Source: Adiantum capillus-veneris
Lineage: Eukaryota > Streptophyta > Polypodiopsida > Polypodiales > Pteridaceae
Direction of reading: 5' to 3'
DNA length: 64,000 bases
NCBI GenBank assembly: GCA_014529385.2
Contig: CM043946.1
Coordinates: 22,064,577 to 22,128,576 of the forward strand
Both the position numbers and the translations under genes were made by a program. Shown one piece after another: positions 22,778-33,689 of the stretch; within the stretch, counting starts at the first letter, position 1; each line of letters starts with the position of its first letter. The notes under the pieces are model-generated. The model made no database searches. It had not been told where the DNA came from and worked only from the letters and a program-made list of their open reading frames with translations.

Positions 22778-22915
22778 CACACGCATACACACATGCATAC
22801 ACTCATACACACGCATGCACACACTCATACACACATGCATACACTCATACACACACTCATACACGCATGCATACATACACTCATACACACGCATGCACAC
22901 ACATGGATACACACA
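22778..22915. repeat. ACACATGCATACACTCAT-type microsatellite
   Basis: Imperfect repeats of CACACGCATGCACACACTCATA lie in the first intron of the TnpA-like gene of CACTA-B. Confidence 0.85.
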
Positions 22916-23656
22916 CACTAATTAGTGCATGTGTTCTTTACAAACACTAATTAGTGTGTGCATTACTCTAATGCACACACTAATTAGTGTAAGTAAAGAC
23001 ACACCAAAACCTAAATTTGTTAATTATTAGTTACTTGCAAAATCTAAACTTGTTAAATTTGTCAAATTTGTTAAATTTATTACTTGCAAAACCTAATATG
23101 TTAAATTTGGGATTGGCCATGCACACACTAATTAGTGTGTGATTAGTGTGTGCATTGGCCAATGTGATTGGTCAATGTACACACTAATTAGTGTGTGCAT
23201 TGGTCAATGAGATTGTCCATTGCACACACTATTTATTGTGTGATTAGTGTGTGCATTGACCAATGTGATTGGCCAATGCGCAAACTAATTAGTGTGTGAT
23301 TAGTGTGTGCATTGGCCAATGTGATTGGTCGATGTACACACTAATTAGTGTGTGATTAGTGTGTGCATTGGTCAATGGGATTGGCCATTGCACACACTAA
23401 TTAGTGTGTGTTAATTAACACACACTAATTTGTGTGTGATTAGTGTTTGCATTGGCCAATCACATTGGTCAATGCACACACTAATTAGTGTGTGCATTGG
23501 CCAATGTGATTGGTCAATGTACACACTAATTAGTTTTGGGATTAGTGTGTTAACACACACTAATTTGTGTGTGATTAGTGTGTGCATTGGTCGATCACAT
23601 TGGTCAATGCACACACTAATTAGTGTGTGCATTGGCCAATGTGATTGGTCAATGTA
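22916..23656. repeat. Palindromic minisatellite (CACACTAATTAGTGTG + ATTGGCCAAT)
   Basis: Roughly ten units of about 55-70 bp, each with the perfect palindrome CACACTAATTAGTGTG followed by CATTGGCCAATGTGATTGGT. Every unit therefore contains CACTA and its complement TAGTG head to head, and CCAAT boxes on both strands. It lies in the first intron of the TnpA-like gene. Two units lack part of the sequence and carry AGTTTTGGGATTAG instead. Confidence 0.85.
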
Positions 23657-25439
23657 CACAATGTCTTCTTCTTCCACACCACGCTTTCGCAGCATTGAGG
23701 ATTTCATGGTGGACGGGATGTCATATCCCAACGCTCTCTCTGCCTATCATTCACAGCTGTCACCTCAGCAGTCATCATCAGGGTTTGGCTAGTTTCGGGA
23801 CACTCTTGGTGGGTTCGCTGCCATACCTGTGACTGATCCAGATATGGAGAGGGCATTGCGTCTTCGGGCTGAGTAGTTAGGTTCGCAGCAGACCCTTACG
23901 CAGCGCTATTCACCGGCACAGCTAGAAGCTTTTGGATTATCAGAGGTCTCTACTCCGACTCGTGGCACTCCATACCTGCAGAGTTTTCCGGCTACAGCTC
24001 CAGGTTCATCTTTTCCTTCACAGGGTCCAACGCCCCAGGGTTCGATGCCATTGGGTCCGACGCCACGGGCGTCCACCTATCCATCACCTATCCCACCTTC
24101 TGCCCCAGATTCACGTCGACGCTCTTCTGGCAGTCAGTGCCAGGGCAGCTCGCGCACTAGTGCCGGTCGATCTCGACGAGGGAGCGGAGCTAGTTGTTGT
24201 TTTGGGGGGGGGGGAGTACTAAAGATTCTCCTCCACAGTCATCGCTCCCTGCTCCAGCAAAAGATGAGGACCATGACATGCCTTCACCAGATGCTCGCGG
24301 GTTATACTACCATGTTCATAGAGGAGGTATGGTGGATCTCGGGACAGCGCAGGGCAGGATATTCCGCACACACGTCAACCAGTTAATCCACTCCACATAT
24401 ATCAACTGTTTTCTCAAATTTGATTAGCAAGATCCCTACAACCTCACATATATAGAGACAACCATGCACATGCGTTTCCCCAACCCTGAGGGGCAACAAT
24501 TCTCAAGGCAATGGTTGCAAGAGCATGTCAAAACATTTCTCAAGAACAAAAAATCTAGTGTGAGGAGAGCTGCAAAGAAGACAATGGAGTCTCCAGAGCA
24601 TAGCTATCGGCCAGGAAATGTCCATGATGCGGAGTGGGAGACAGCTATGGAAGAGAAAGAGGACGAAAGAGCAACGGGTGCAAGGATGTATACGCGTCAA
24701 GTTGAGGCCAGATCCCATCAGACTCCTACGCATTATGGTTCGAGAGGAAAAACGGCTTGGAAAGACAAATATGTAAGTAAAAATATTAGTTTTATTGTAA
24801 AAAATCTAATGTTTTTCATTTAATTAACTGGTTGCTATTTGTTGTCAGTATAACATTACCATGAGTCACCCGACCAAAGATGTGCAGAGATATAGAGAGC
24901 ATCATACCGAGTATCAAACTTTGTGTTGGTTGTTTGAAAATCAAATGATCTCTCGAGAGGAGTTCGAAAATGCGTGCAGAAGTCTGCAACATGTAAGTTT
25001 AATCTTATTTAAATAATCAAATTGTTGATTTTATATCAAATATTAAATAACAAAGTGTTAATTGTTTCTTTTTCTGGTTTTGCAGAGTCAAGGAGTTCCA
25101 CGCGAAATGCCGCCATCTCCCCCATGAGCATCCTCTATTTTCTATACGCGGGCCCCGTTTGCCCTATCCCACATGACCATACTCTATTTTGTACATGCGG
25201 GCTTTTTTTGCCCTTTATGTAAATGCAATACCTATCATTTTTTGGCTCAATACCTCCCCCAATTCTAATTCCACTTATGTAAATGAAATTATCAATCTTT
25301 TTTTGGCTCAATGTATTGTCCAATTGTGATATTTTGTTGTAATTAATAATAATTTTGTAAAATATCTTAAATAAATAAAAAAATAGATGACCTTTTGGAT
25401 GGTCGTGCAAAGGACAATCCAAATGGTCATCTGTTTTTT

Positions 25440-25686
25440 TATAATAAACACGCCCGCGGTAATGCCTGCGATAACATCTTCGCGGTAACTGTTGTGGGTA
25501 TCTTTGCAGTAAAGATCTCGGTAATTGACACGGAAAAATAGCCGCAGGCATTACCGCATAAGTTACCGCTAGACCATTACCACAAATGTTGCCGCAATCT
25601 TTTCCGCATACGGGAATTTTCATATTACAAATTTGTTTGTTATTTTGCGGTAATGTGAGCGATAATACCGCGCATATGTTATAGTG
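25440..25686. repeat. Right subterminal and terminal repeats of CACTA-B
   Basis: Many GCGGTAAT and ATTACCGC words in both orientations, ending CGCATATGTTATAGTG. The bases just outside are TCT (25687-25689), the expected target triplet; its partner was lost with the left end. Confidence 0.8.
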
Positions 25687-28283
25687 TCTAGATCTTCCGT
25701 CATCTTATTCTCAACACCCAGATTGCACAAGACAATCCCAGATATGCGCTCATCATCTATGGTTCACCATAGCGTGTCTCTGGCTTTATCAAATCTGTCT
25801 AGCCACTCTCTAATGTAAACTAGGGACTCTGATACAAGACAACCTTCTGCCATGCTACCCTATGGACGTGCCTTCTGATGCACATATCCCTTGATCGTTT
25901 TTATGAAACATTCTAAAAAGAACATCCATCTGGAATGTGTTGAGCTAGATATTTCCACTTCATCAACTATGTGAACAAGAAGATGTACCTGAATGGTTAG
26001 CATAATAATAGGAAAGTGTTTCTCAAACATGCACACAACCTCCACAAGGTTTAGTTTGGCAAATGGTATGGAGTCTACATTGATCTCCTTTTGTGAGATC
26101 CATTGCACCAACTTTCCAAGTTTGTAGATTGTGGTACAGACATCAGGAGACAAACATCCCTCAATGGCCAGTGGTAAAATAAATTGCAAAACACGTCTAG
26201 CAATGATATTGAAATCCTAACACGAATTTGTTACACAATTACCACTATAATATATTCTACTTCAAAAATACTTGACATATTTTATGCCAGTCGTGTGACT
26301 TCAAGACTTCGTTTATGTAGTGAAACACGTTCGGAGCGAGTGCATTACACCAGTGGGGGTCCGCATAAATCCAATGGTCTCTTTTACTTTGCGTTCTTGG
26401 GCTCCTGTCAAAATCCATGGCGCTTTAGGGAGTTTTATCAATCCATTGGGTGCTGTCTGCAGCCAATATTGCTCCATACAATCCACATTTCTAAGGTCAA
26501 CCCTGGCTCCCAAAGTATCTTTCTTGTCGGTCAGATGGTCCCACAACAGATTACCCACATTCTTGAATATGTGCATTGGATAGAGCAAGTTATTGATCAT
26601 GAGTCTGGGCCAATATGGTAACGCGTACCATAGAGAGAGTCTTTTCATCCCTGGGGGCAAACCGTTATCACACATCTCCTTCTGCACTAACCATTCTTGT
26701 GCAGACGTCCTCAGTGGCTCTCTTCCCACAAAACCGTTGTGTAACTCATGATTGTCTAGAAGATACTCTTGATGACCTTCGTAAATTTGCTTCTTCAGTG
26801 AGGAAGCTCGACCATTAAGTCTAGGTCCACATGTGACACATGCTTTGTATCTGCTTTTTTGAAGCCCTACATGTATACACATGACAATAGATAAGCTTGA
26901 GAAAAACCAAGATTATAGTGTTTGAGTTTGAGTGTAAATCACCTGAGCATTCTGTTAGCCTGGGATAGTCATGCACGGTCTACATTAGAATGCCAATGAT
27001 CAAAGCATTCCATTGACCTGTGTGTCGGCTCATATCCACCGCTTTTATGCCAATCCAAAAAAAATTTAACTCTTCCAATAGTAGACAAAGATACACATCC
27101 ATATTCTTCACTTTATACCACCCCGCCATAATCAAGCTTAGAAACAAGTTCCCTTTCTTGGTAGTCAACCATGGGGGAATGTTGTAGTTGACAATGACAA
27201 CAGTCCATACACTGTAAGATGTCGATATCTCTAACCAAATGGATTTATGCCATCCATAGCTAGGTCTATGCACAAATTTTGAGCTTTCTTGGCAAAATCT
27301 GGCCATGTATCGTCTATATGTTTCCAGACTGCACAGTCTGCAGGAATCCGTAGCACACCATCCGAAGATCTATTCTCCTCGTGCCATGATGCTAGGACGA
27401 CCATGGAGTTACATTCAAAGAAATGCTTCACACGAGTAAGCAGAGGAAAATGTCTCAAAACCTTTTGTGAATTTTTCCTACGTGGAGATCTACTCGATAT
27501 CTCTCGGAATCACATTTCGGACACTTCTCCATGTCTATGTATTCCCCTCTCAAAAGAATGCATTCGTTAGGACAAGTGTGAATCATTGTAATCCATCCCC
27601 AAGTTTCGCAAGATCTTTCTTGCTTCCTCTCTGGAATATGGCATCACATTATCATCTAGTAGTATGTGCTCTTTGAGCAATCTACACATCGAAAAAAATG
27701 CGGTACACTTGTGTAAGTAATCTATCAGATCATTATACATCTAGAGTTTTTTATTGAAGTATACACATTGTAATAGATCACCTGAAAAGCCTTGTGATGC
27801 TAGTGTCACTCCATACAAACTTTGCCTGCATGTTGAGAAGAACCAGGAGCGCCTTCAATCTAGACACATGTGCTCCATCATACAATGGCGTATCGGCTTC
27901 ACTTTTCATATCATCATAGATAAGCCTTTCTGAATCCATGATCGTCTTGATCATTTCATCTATCTCGGGCTCAAACATTTTCTCATTGGGAATGTGGTTT
28001 TCATGATCATCCTTCGAGCTGTCAGAGGCTACATCTTGTGGCCTCACATATGCTGCTTGACCAAGATTGCTGCCTATTGGCAAGCATCAGAGTCCGACGA
28101 GTTATAATTGGAAACAACTCAATCTATAATAGATGGATCAAACTCACCAAATTCGTGAACGTGCTACAAAGAAACGTGTCTTGTCCGTCGCATAACATGT
28201 TTGCATTGATTACAAGGACACAAGATCCTTGTTGAGAGATATGTGTTTTAGTTGGATGGCCCCACATCCTCGTCACTACTCAT
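25687..28283 (-). pseudogene. CACTA-C transposase (tnp2) remnant, 3' part removed
   Basis: It begins at ATG 28283 (MSSDEDVGPSN, then a stop). It continues through FGEFDPSIIDR, an exon with NEKMFEPEIDEMIKTIMDSERLIYDDMKSEADTPLYDGAHVS, the Transposase_21 exon (MRHFPLLTRVKHFFECNSM, NLCIDLAMDGINPFG, VVIVNYNIPPWLTTKKGNL), then VTCGPRL, LLYPMHIFKNVGNLLWDHLTDKKDTLGARVDLRN, and DUF4218 (INVDSIPFAKLNLVEVVCMFEKHF). It ends at NLGVENKMTEDLD, where CACTA-B inserted. It has several stops and frameshifts. DUF4216 and the end of the gene are absent from the window. Confidence 0.85.
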
Positions 28284-28348
28284 AATGAATGTAAAAACCT
28301 TATAACCTGGACATAAATTTAATATTCTATTGGAATCCTCTTTTTTTT

Positions 28349-28349
28349 A

Positions 28350-28417
<68 letters not shown>

Positions 28418-28438
28418 TGTGTGTGTCTCTCTCTCTCT
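28349..28438. repeat. (CT)n(GT)n(CT)n microsatellite upstream of tnp2
   Basis: A simple repeat between the transposase start (28283, minus) and the small plus-strand frame at 28478. E1 and E2 have a long CT/GA tract in the same place. Confidence 0.9.
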
Positions 28439-28477
28439 TTGTTCACACTACTGTAAACTACCTCACATTCTCTAGTC

Positions 28478-28579
28478 ATGTCTGATCCCCGCACACCTCG
28501 GTCTCGAGGTGCACAGATATCAGAACCATTGGGTTATAGTCTCATCTTTATTGGTCAATGCCTATATTTGTGTATATGA
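28478..28579 (+). CDS. Small conserved frame of CACTA-C (33 aa), divergent from tnp2
   Basis: ATG to TGA, 34 codons, opening MSDPRTPRSRGAQIS and including LIFIGQCLYL. It has the same position and orientation relative to tnp2 as the copies in E1 and E2, and the same length as the CACTA-F copy at 46181. Translation is unproven. Confidence 0.35.
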   Translation: MSDPRTPRSRGAQISEPLGYSLIFIGQCLYLCI

Positions 28580-28849
28580 GAAATCTACACATCCATGTCT
28601 ACATGATAGTGCATGTAGTGGACCAAACCCCTTTGCTTCTTCTCTAGCTGTAGCAATTCACAACATCTTAACATCTATTCAGTAGATCCTTGTTCAAGGG
28701 ATTACTTAGCACATTACATGTTGGCCTCCAATCTGAGTATCATACAGTTGAAAGTTTTCCAACTTAAGGTCGCATCCATAGAGAGGAAGAGAGGGATCAC
28801 AGTTCACCTAACTCTAATTTTTTTGCGTAATCCCGAAGGTAGACTTTAA

Positions 28850-29635
28850 TATAAAAACTAAATCTAAAATCTAATCTTAAATCTAACCTAATAAAACATA
28901 TGGTGATTTTGAGCTAATCGAACATGGTTAGTGGGTGAGTTAATAGGTGTCAGATTCTAATGGGAAGATACATACTGTTGTGTACCTAGTGTTTGCTCTT
29001 TGGGCAAAGCCTTCATTGACATGCCCTAAAATCTAACCTAAATATAATCTAATCTAATCTTACATCTAGATCTAATCTAATCTTAAAATCAACATAAACC
29101 TAAATCTAACCTAAACCTAAATGTTATCTAATCTTAAATGTAAACTAAACATAAACCTAAATCTAACTTAAACCTAAATCTAATCTAATCTTAAATCTAA
29201 CCTAGCTAATCTTAAATCTTTCCTTAATCTTAAATCTAACATAAGTCTAAATCTAATATAATCTTAAACTCAACATAAACCTAAATCTAATTTAGTCTTA
29301 AATCCTAAACCTAAATGTAATCTAACTTAATTCTAACCTTAAATCTAACCTAGCTAATCTTAAATCTTGCCCTAACTTAAATTCTAATGTAAATCTAAAT
29401 CTAACCTAATCTTAAACTCAGCATAAACCTAAATCTAACCTAAAACTAAATGTAATCTAACCTAATCTTAAATCTAATTTAAATCTTAACATAATCTTAA
29501 GTCTAACCTAATTTTAAATCTAGCATAAATTTTAAATATAAGTTAAATGTAATCTAACTTAATCTTAGATCTTAATCTAACATAATCTTAAATGTAATTT
29601 TAAATCTAACCTAACCCTAAATCTTAATATAACAT
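28850..29635. repeat. Degenerate TAAATCTAACC / CCTAAATCTAA repeat tract
   Basis: Nearly 800 bases of loose repeats of CTAAATCTAA, CCTAAACCTAA and TAATCTTAAATC words. E1 and E2 have much shorter tracts of the same kind in the equivalent position. It is not a regular CCCTAAA telomere array. Confidence 0.8.
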
Positions 29636-29639
29636 TCCA

Positions 29640-29713
29640 TTTCATTTTTTCTCTACTTTTTTATCTATCTCTCTCTCTCTTTGTTTTCTCCTCTTACCTC
29701 TCTCTTTTTGTCT

Positions 29714-29744
<31 letters not shown>

Positions 29745-29823
29745 TTTCCTCTCTCAATGTGTGTGTGGATGCATTCTTTGTTTATGCATGTGTGTGTGTA
29801 TGTCTTTTTTGTTTATGCATGTG

Positions 29824-29861
<38 letters not shown>

Positions 29862-30012
29862 GACACAATGTGTGTGTGTGAGTGAGGGAGAGAGAGAGAA
29901 AGAGGGGAAGGGAACATGAGGAAGAGGAGAGGGAAGGAGTATACATGGCTCTCCTTCCTCTCCTCGTGCATGTGTGTGTGTGTGTGGCAAAGAGAGAGAG
30001 GGAGAGAGCGAG

Positions 30013-30054
<42 letters not shown>

Positions 30055-30059
30055 TGGGT
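29640..30059. repeat. CT-, GT- and GA-rich microsatellite block near the CACTA-C head
   Basis: Blocks of TCTCTC, ATGTGTGTGTG and GAGAGA separate short unique words (TTTGTTTATGCATG, AGGGGAAGGGAACATGAG) that also occur at 38170-38640 in E2 and 50630-51090 in E1. Frames read through it encode only Ser-Leu, Cys-Val or Arg-Glu runs. Confidence 0.85.
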
Positions 30060-30270
30060 TTACCTATTTCCTAGAGCGTCAAAACTCAGATCTAAGATCT
30101 GAATCTTTGGCGCTCTCGATTTAATTTTCACCCCTGTCGCCATCGCTATGAACGTCACTATGCAACACAGAAAATAGCGACACCCATAGCTACGCCTATA
30201 GAGACGCCGTGAATTTTCACTTTTGAGTGTCGCACTACGAGCGTTGCTAATGTGAAGTACTCTTGTAGTG
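30060..30270 (-). repeat. Head subterminal and terminal repeats of CACTA-C
   Basis: AAAACTCAGATCTAAGATCTGA, TAGCGACACCC, CTATAGAGACGCC, GAGTGTCGCACTACGAGCG and GTTGCTAATGTGAAGTACTCTTGTAGTG follow the order seen in the heads of E1 and E2, with more changes. The end is TCTTGTAGTG at 30270. Confidence 0.85.
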
Positions 30271-31474
30271 AGATTAGGTGTAGAGAGACATGCGGATATA
30301 TTTTTACACCTTATCAATACACCTCTATTTCTCTACCTAATCAAGGTAAATAGAGAGGATATGCAAGGTAGAATAGGTGTAATTTAGGTGTTACTAAAGA
30401 GAGGTAGATAAATTTCTGTCAACCTATCTACCTCTCTTTCTACATCTAGTCTACACACCTCTATTTCTCTACCTAGTCAATCTAGAGAGAGAAGATGTAC
30501 AAAGAGAGGTAGAATAGGTGTAGATTAGGTGTATACATAAAATCTCTCTCATATACATACACATATATATATATATACATGCATGCATATATAGAGAGAC
30601 TCACATAGATATTTGACATTTATGGTTATGGTTTTGCATTCCGCTTACGACTATGGTTATGGTATGGAAATCAAGTTATGGTTATGGTTTTGCAATTATG
30701 TTGTGATTACGGTAATAGTTTTTGAATCATGTAACATTTATGGTTTGAGAATATTCTTGTCATTATGGTTACATTTTTCAAATCATGGTACAATTCTTGG
30801 TTAAAAATGTTTATATTGTTATAGATATGGTTTTCAAGTCATGTTTTAGTTATGGTTAGAAAATCTTGATGTCGTTGTGCTTATGGTTTGGGAGTCAACG
30901 CTATGGTTACGCTTTTGGAAACTTTTCATGTTTATGGTTTTGATTTTGTGGTTTTGTTATGCTTACAATTTTTCTCATCTACACTAAATGTACCTCTCAC
31001 TCTTCAATGTCAAAATATAGGTGGAGTGCGGATGCTTTTGCACTCTTCCCATGGGTAGAGAGGGTTGGTTCTTGGTGTTGTAGTACATGCAGCATCAACT
31101 GCCACTCCTCCCTGCCCAAATTTTTTCCCCAAATTTTTGCACTTGTGCAGGTGCTTGAATCAGTGTTGATATGTGTGTCAATATTGCGGTTGGAAGCTGT
31201 CATCAAAATGTGCACCAATATGTGCATCAAAACGTGTTTTAAAGTCTAGCGTTTGTTTAGGCACACATATCAACAGTTATAACATAATGTACTTCAATGA
31301 TTAGTATATCGACGTGCACACCGATGATACAATGTTGATGTACATACCGACGTCTTGTACTTTTAAAAAAAGCTTTTGGCCTTCGATACGTACGATGATA
31401 TTCATGCGACGTGTTTGTAGTGCCTCTAGCATACACTCTTAGAATAAATCTTTTTATGTTATTCTTTGTGCCAT
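30271..31474. other. Host interval between CACTA-C and CACTA-E2, repetitive, no gene
   Basis: 30271-30545 holds repeated AGAGAGGTAGAATAGGTGTAG words. 30615-30960 is a TTATGGTTATGGTTTT-type repeat. 30965-31260 resembles, in reverse orientation, 61100-61370 next to the hAT remnant (ATCCGCACTCCACCTA... shared), suggesting a dispersed repeat of its own. No coding region is recognised. Confidence 0.5.
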
Positions 31475-31745
31475 CACTACAAGAGGTTGTGACGCTGTTA
31501 GTGATGAAAATACACTGGGTTTTTATAACCCCCGGAGTCGCTAAAACTGTCGCTAAGAGCGTCGCTACGAGAGCGTCGCTATGAGCGTCGCTATAGGCAT
31601 CCCTAAATGCATCGCTATATAGAGACACTCATAGCGACGCTCATAGCGACGATTATAGCGACGTTTACACAGATGGCTATAGCGACGCTCATAGCTCCGC
31701 TACAGAGCCATAAATAGCGACGGTTATAGCGACGCCCGAGAGAAT
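31475..31745 (-). repeat. Tail terminal and subterminal repeats of CACTA-E2
   Basis: Dense AGCGTCGCTA / TATAGCGACG words in both orientations follow the CACTACAAGAGG terminus. In En/Spm such arrays bind TnpA. Confidence 0.9.
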
Positions 31746-32100
31746 TTTTTTTTGGTGACAGGGCATTGAATGCCCTGCCACCCATCAACCATATTGTACT
31801 TGATTCACTTTTTAAAAAAAGTGCAAGGGTAGATAATAGACCCAAAATAGTCACCCACAAGACGCATTGTTTGCAAAATTGACAATTGTACACATCATAG
31901 GCAAAATGAATTGATTGGCAAATGTAATAATGACAATTGTACAACATCATAGGCATAAAGAATTGATTGGCAAAAGGAACTGCGGTGACAAATGTAATAA
32001 TATACATGGTTCAAAAAGACGTATAAAATCCGTCTCATGATACATAAGCTATGAGAAACCCTAAACTAATGCTATCTAGCTACGGCTAAACTGACGTCGT

Positions 32101-33417
32101 CTAGTCAGACGTCTCATCGCGTCCAAGCGGCGTATCTATCGGATTCTGCAAAAAAAGACAATAAGACAGCTTTCAGTAAGTATAAACATATAACGACATT
32201 TATAAAACAATACAAAAAATAGAAAAGAGTAAACCCTAATACTAACCATGCCACCGCGAGAACTGAGAATGTCCTTCAGGGCGTTTAAGCCCTTCCTACC
32301 TGCGTACTCGCGCTCGTACGGTGTGGGATCACGTCCTGTCATCGACCACTGTCAAAACATACAAAGATTTCATTATGTTAGAACTAAAAAACTCATAAAC
32401 CCTAAACTATCGAACATGCATAAAGAGCAATGTGAAAACACTTACAAAATCGGCCTCAAATGATGCCCATCCACCGCTCCCCAAGTGGTGCGAGCTCCCT
32501 GCCTCTACTCGCGCTCTGGCTGCATCCTTTTGTTGCTTCCACTTGTCAGGATTCTCGCGCGCTACTTTCTTCGCATTCTTCCAATCTTCTTTGGCCAGCC
32601 AATCTGGCCTGTTCCACCCATTCTTGATTGCTTTTTGCACTTCGGAACGCTTGTGTTTGCAGTATTCACACATTCGAATCTTCATCAGGTCTTTATTGAA
32701 GCGCTGATCCCGTGTTGGAACGGGAAACTCATCATGAAGTATGCTGATGACTCTGTTTTTTAAATCACTTGGTACTTCACTCCATTTGTTTAGTATGTAG
32801 TGTCTAAACAGCTGAGAGCAAAGACCACGCATGCGCGAGATCACCTTCTTGCCGTCATCATCCATGATGATACCGTCGCTGAAGTCGACGGAGTAAGACA
32901 AGCCCTCTGGCTGGTGACGCGTGAACCTGGGTGTCCCTGCAGGGGTCTCTAGTGGTGTGTCGATGGGGGTACGGACGTCAGGTGTCTCCACCGGCGTCTG
33001 GGCCCCGAAGCGAGGAGTGTCGAGTGGGGTGGCTCCTGGCGGAGTAGGTAGAGGTGTGTAGCTTCTAGGAACAGCCAACCGTGCAAAACCTAGCGTAGAT
33101 GGCGATGATGTGGCTGGTGTGGGGGCGGGCAAAGAAGGGGAGGGTAAAGAGCCTCGTCGAACACGAGGCGGTGTGGAGGCATCGGTGGCGGAATCCCCAC
33201 AACAACCGCCACCGCCACCACTAGAGCGCCAGTGTCTAGACGAGTGTACTGAAGCTCGTCTCGTTGACGCCAAAGCTTCGGAGCGCGCCGAATGCTCCGA
33301 AAGAGAGGGAGATGCGGATGGAGTAGGAACGCACGATGATGCGCCAGAGCGATGACGCTCCACGTACCACTGTCTCTGCTGCGGTGACAAAGAAGAAAGA
33401 AACTCCTCATCATCCAT
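32101..33417 (-). CDS. Transposase_24 (TnpA-like) protein of CACTA-E2, intact, 3 exons
   Basis: Exons 33417-32446, 32348-32247 and 32145-32101 give 372 codons plus TAG. The introns are GTAAG...ACAG and GTTAG...TGCAG. The ATG (MDDEEFLSSLSPQQRQWYVE) sits two bases after a TTTAATGCAG acceptor, so a leader intron is likely. Residues 15-190 are Ser- then Pro/Thr-rich, with repeated TP (TPLDTPRFGAQTPVETP), and look disordered. From about 200 comes the conserved part: MRGLCSQLFRHYILNKWSEVP, LKNRVISILHDEFPVP, EYCKHKRSEVQKAIKNGWNR, WLAKEDWKNAKK and ENPDKWKQQKDAARARVEAG, typical of Ptta/En/Spm plant transposase. It probably binds the subterminal repeats. Confidence 0.85.
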
Positions 33418-33689
33418 ACCTGCATTAAACACACGAATATTTAAACTTAATATTGAATGAATAGAGTAGACAATGACGCAAAGACCATTAAATACAATGA
33501 CGTAATGACGCATATAAATACAATGACGCAATGAATTGAGTGATAGAAGAGGCAAGTCGAAAACTCAGAATTTTCAATCAAAAGATGTGAGCGCGAGTAG
33601 AAAAGAGCGTTATACACCATGGAAGGTACCTAGAGAGCCAGAGCTTTTACAACACGGAGCAAAATTGTTCAAATACAATATCTGTGGCT

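Larger units (their letters stand above)
22560..25127 (+). pseudogene. TnpA-like gene of CACTA-B, four exons
   Basis: A pyrimidine-rich leader exon ends at CCAT|GTAAGT (about 22746). Coding follows a possible TTTCGCAG acceptor (about 23692) and opens at MVDGMSYPNA. The protein has a Ser/Pro-rich N-terminal half, then GRIFRTHVNQLIHSTYINCF, HMRFPNPEGQQFSRQWLQEH, KKSSVRRAAKKTMESP and HYGSRGKTAWKDK. Exon joins are clear: 24772|GTAAGT to 24849, 24992|GTAAGT to TTTTGCAG|25086, stop at 25125-25127. The layout resembles the Transposase_24 gene of E1 and E2. Three in-frame TAGs and an 11-G run (24204-24214) that shifts the frame make it defective. Confidence 0.65.
17856..25686. mobile_element. CACTA-B: second CACTA family with divergent genes, left end deleted
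   Basis: The right end reads TATGTTATAGTG (to 25686), so the terminus is CACTATAACATATGCG. It interrupts the tnp2 gene of CACTA-C exactly at TCTAGATCTTCC. Motifs of GCGGTAAT / ATTACCGC type cluster at 17856-18005, 22437-22530 and 25440-25686. A transposase gene runs leftward (22202-18254) and a TnpA-like gene rightward (about 22560-25127), both starting from the centre. No CACTA terminus is found on the left; the sequence there passes straight into the copia primer site. Confidence 0.7.
11148..30270 (-). mobile_element. CACTA-C: CACTA element with two nested insertions
   Basis: The left end reads CACTACAAGAGATTATATGC (11148) and the right end TACTCTTGTAGTG (to 30270). AGA occurs at 11145-11147 and again at 30271-30273, the 3-bp duplication expected of CACTA elements. 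The host sequence joined across the element (GAGGTAGAATA...AGATTAGGTGTAG) closely matches a local copy at 30507-30540, which supports one insertion event. Inside lie the second-gene remnant (11684-12482), a copia element, CACTA-B, and the tnp2 remnant (25687-28283). Without the insertions the element would be about 6 kb, shorter than its 7.36-kb relatives E1 and E2. Confidence 0.85.

Noticed and set aside
22916-23656. CRISPR-like direct repeat array
   Set aside because: Units are palindromic and similar throughout with no unique spacers, there are no cas genes, and the DNA is plant nuclear.
28850-29635. Interstitial telomere array
   Set aside because: The repeat words are CTAAATCTAAC and variants, not a regular CCCTAAA array, and short versions occur inside E1 and E2.
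33110-33355. 81-codon frame opposite the Transposase_24 gene of E2
   Set aside because: It is a shadow of the Pro/Ser-rich coding region on the other strand; the same shadow occurs in E1 at 55902-56144.
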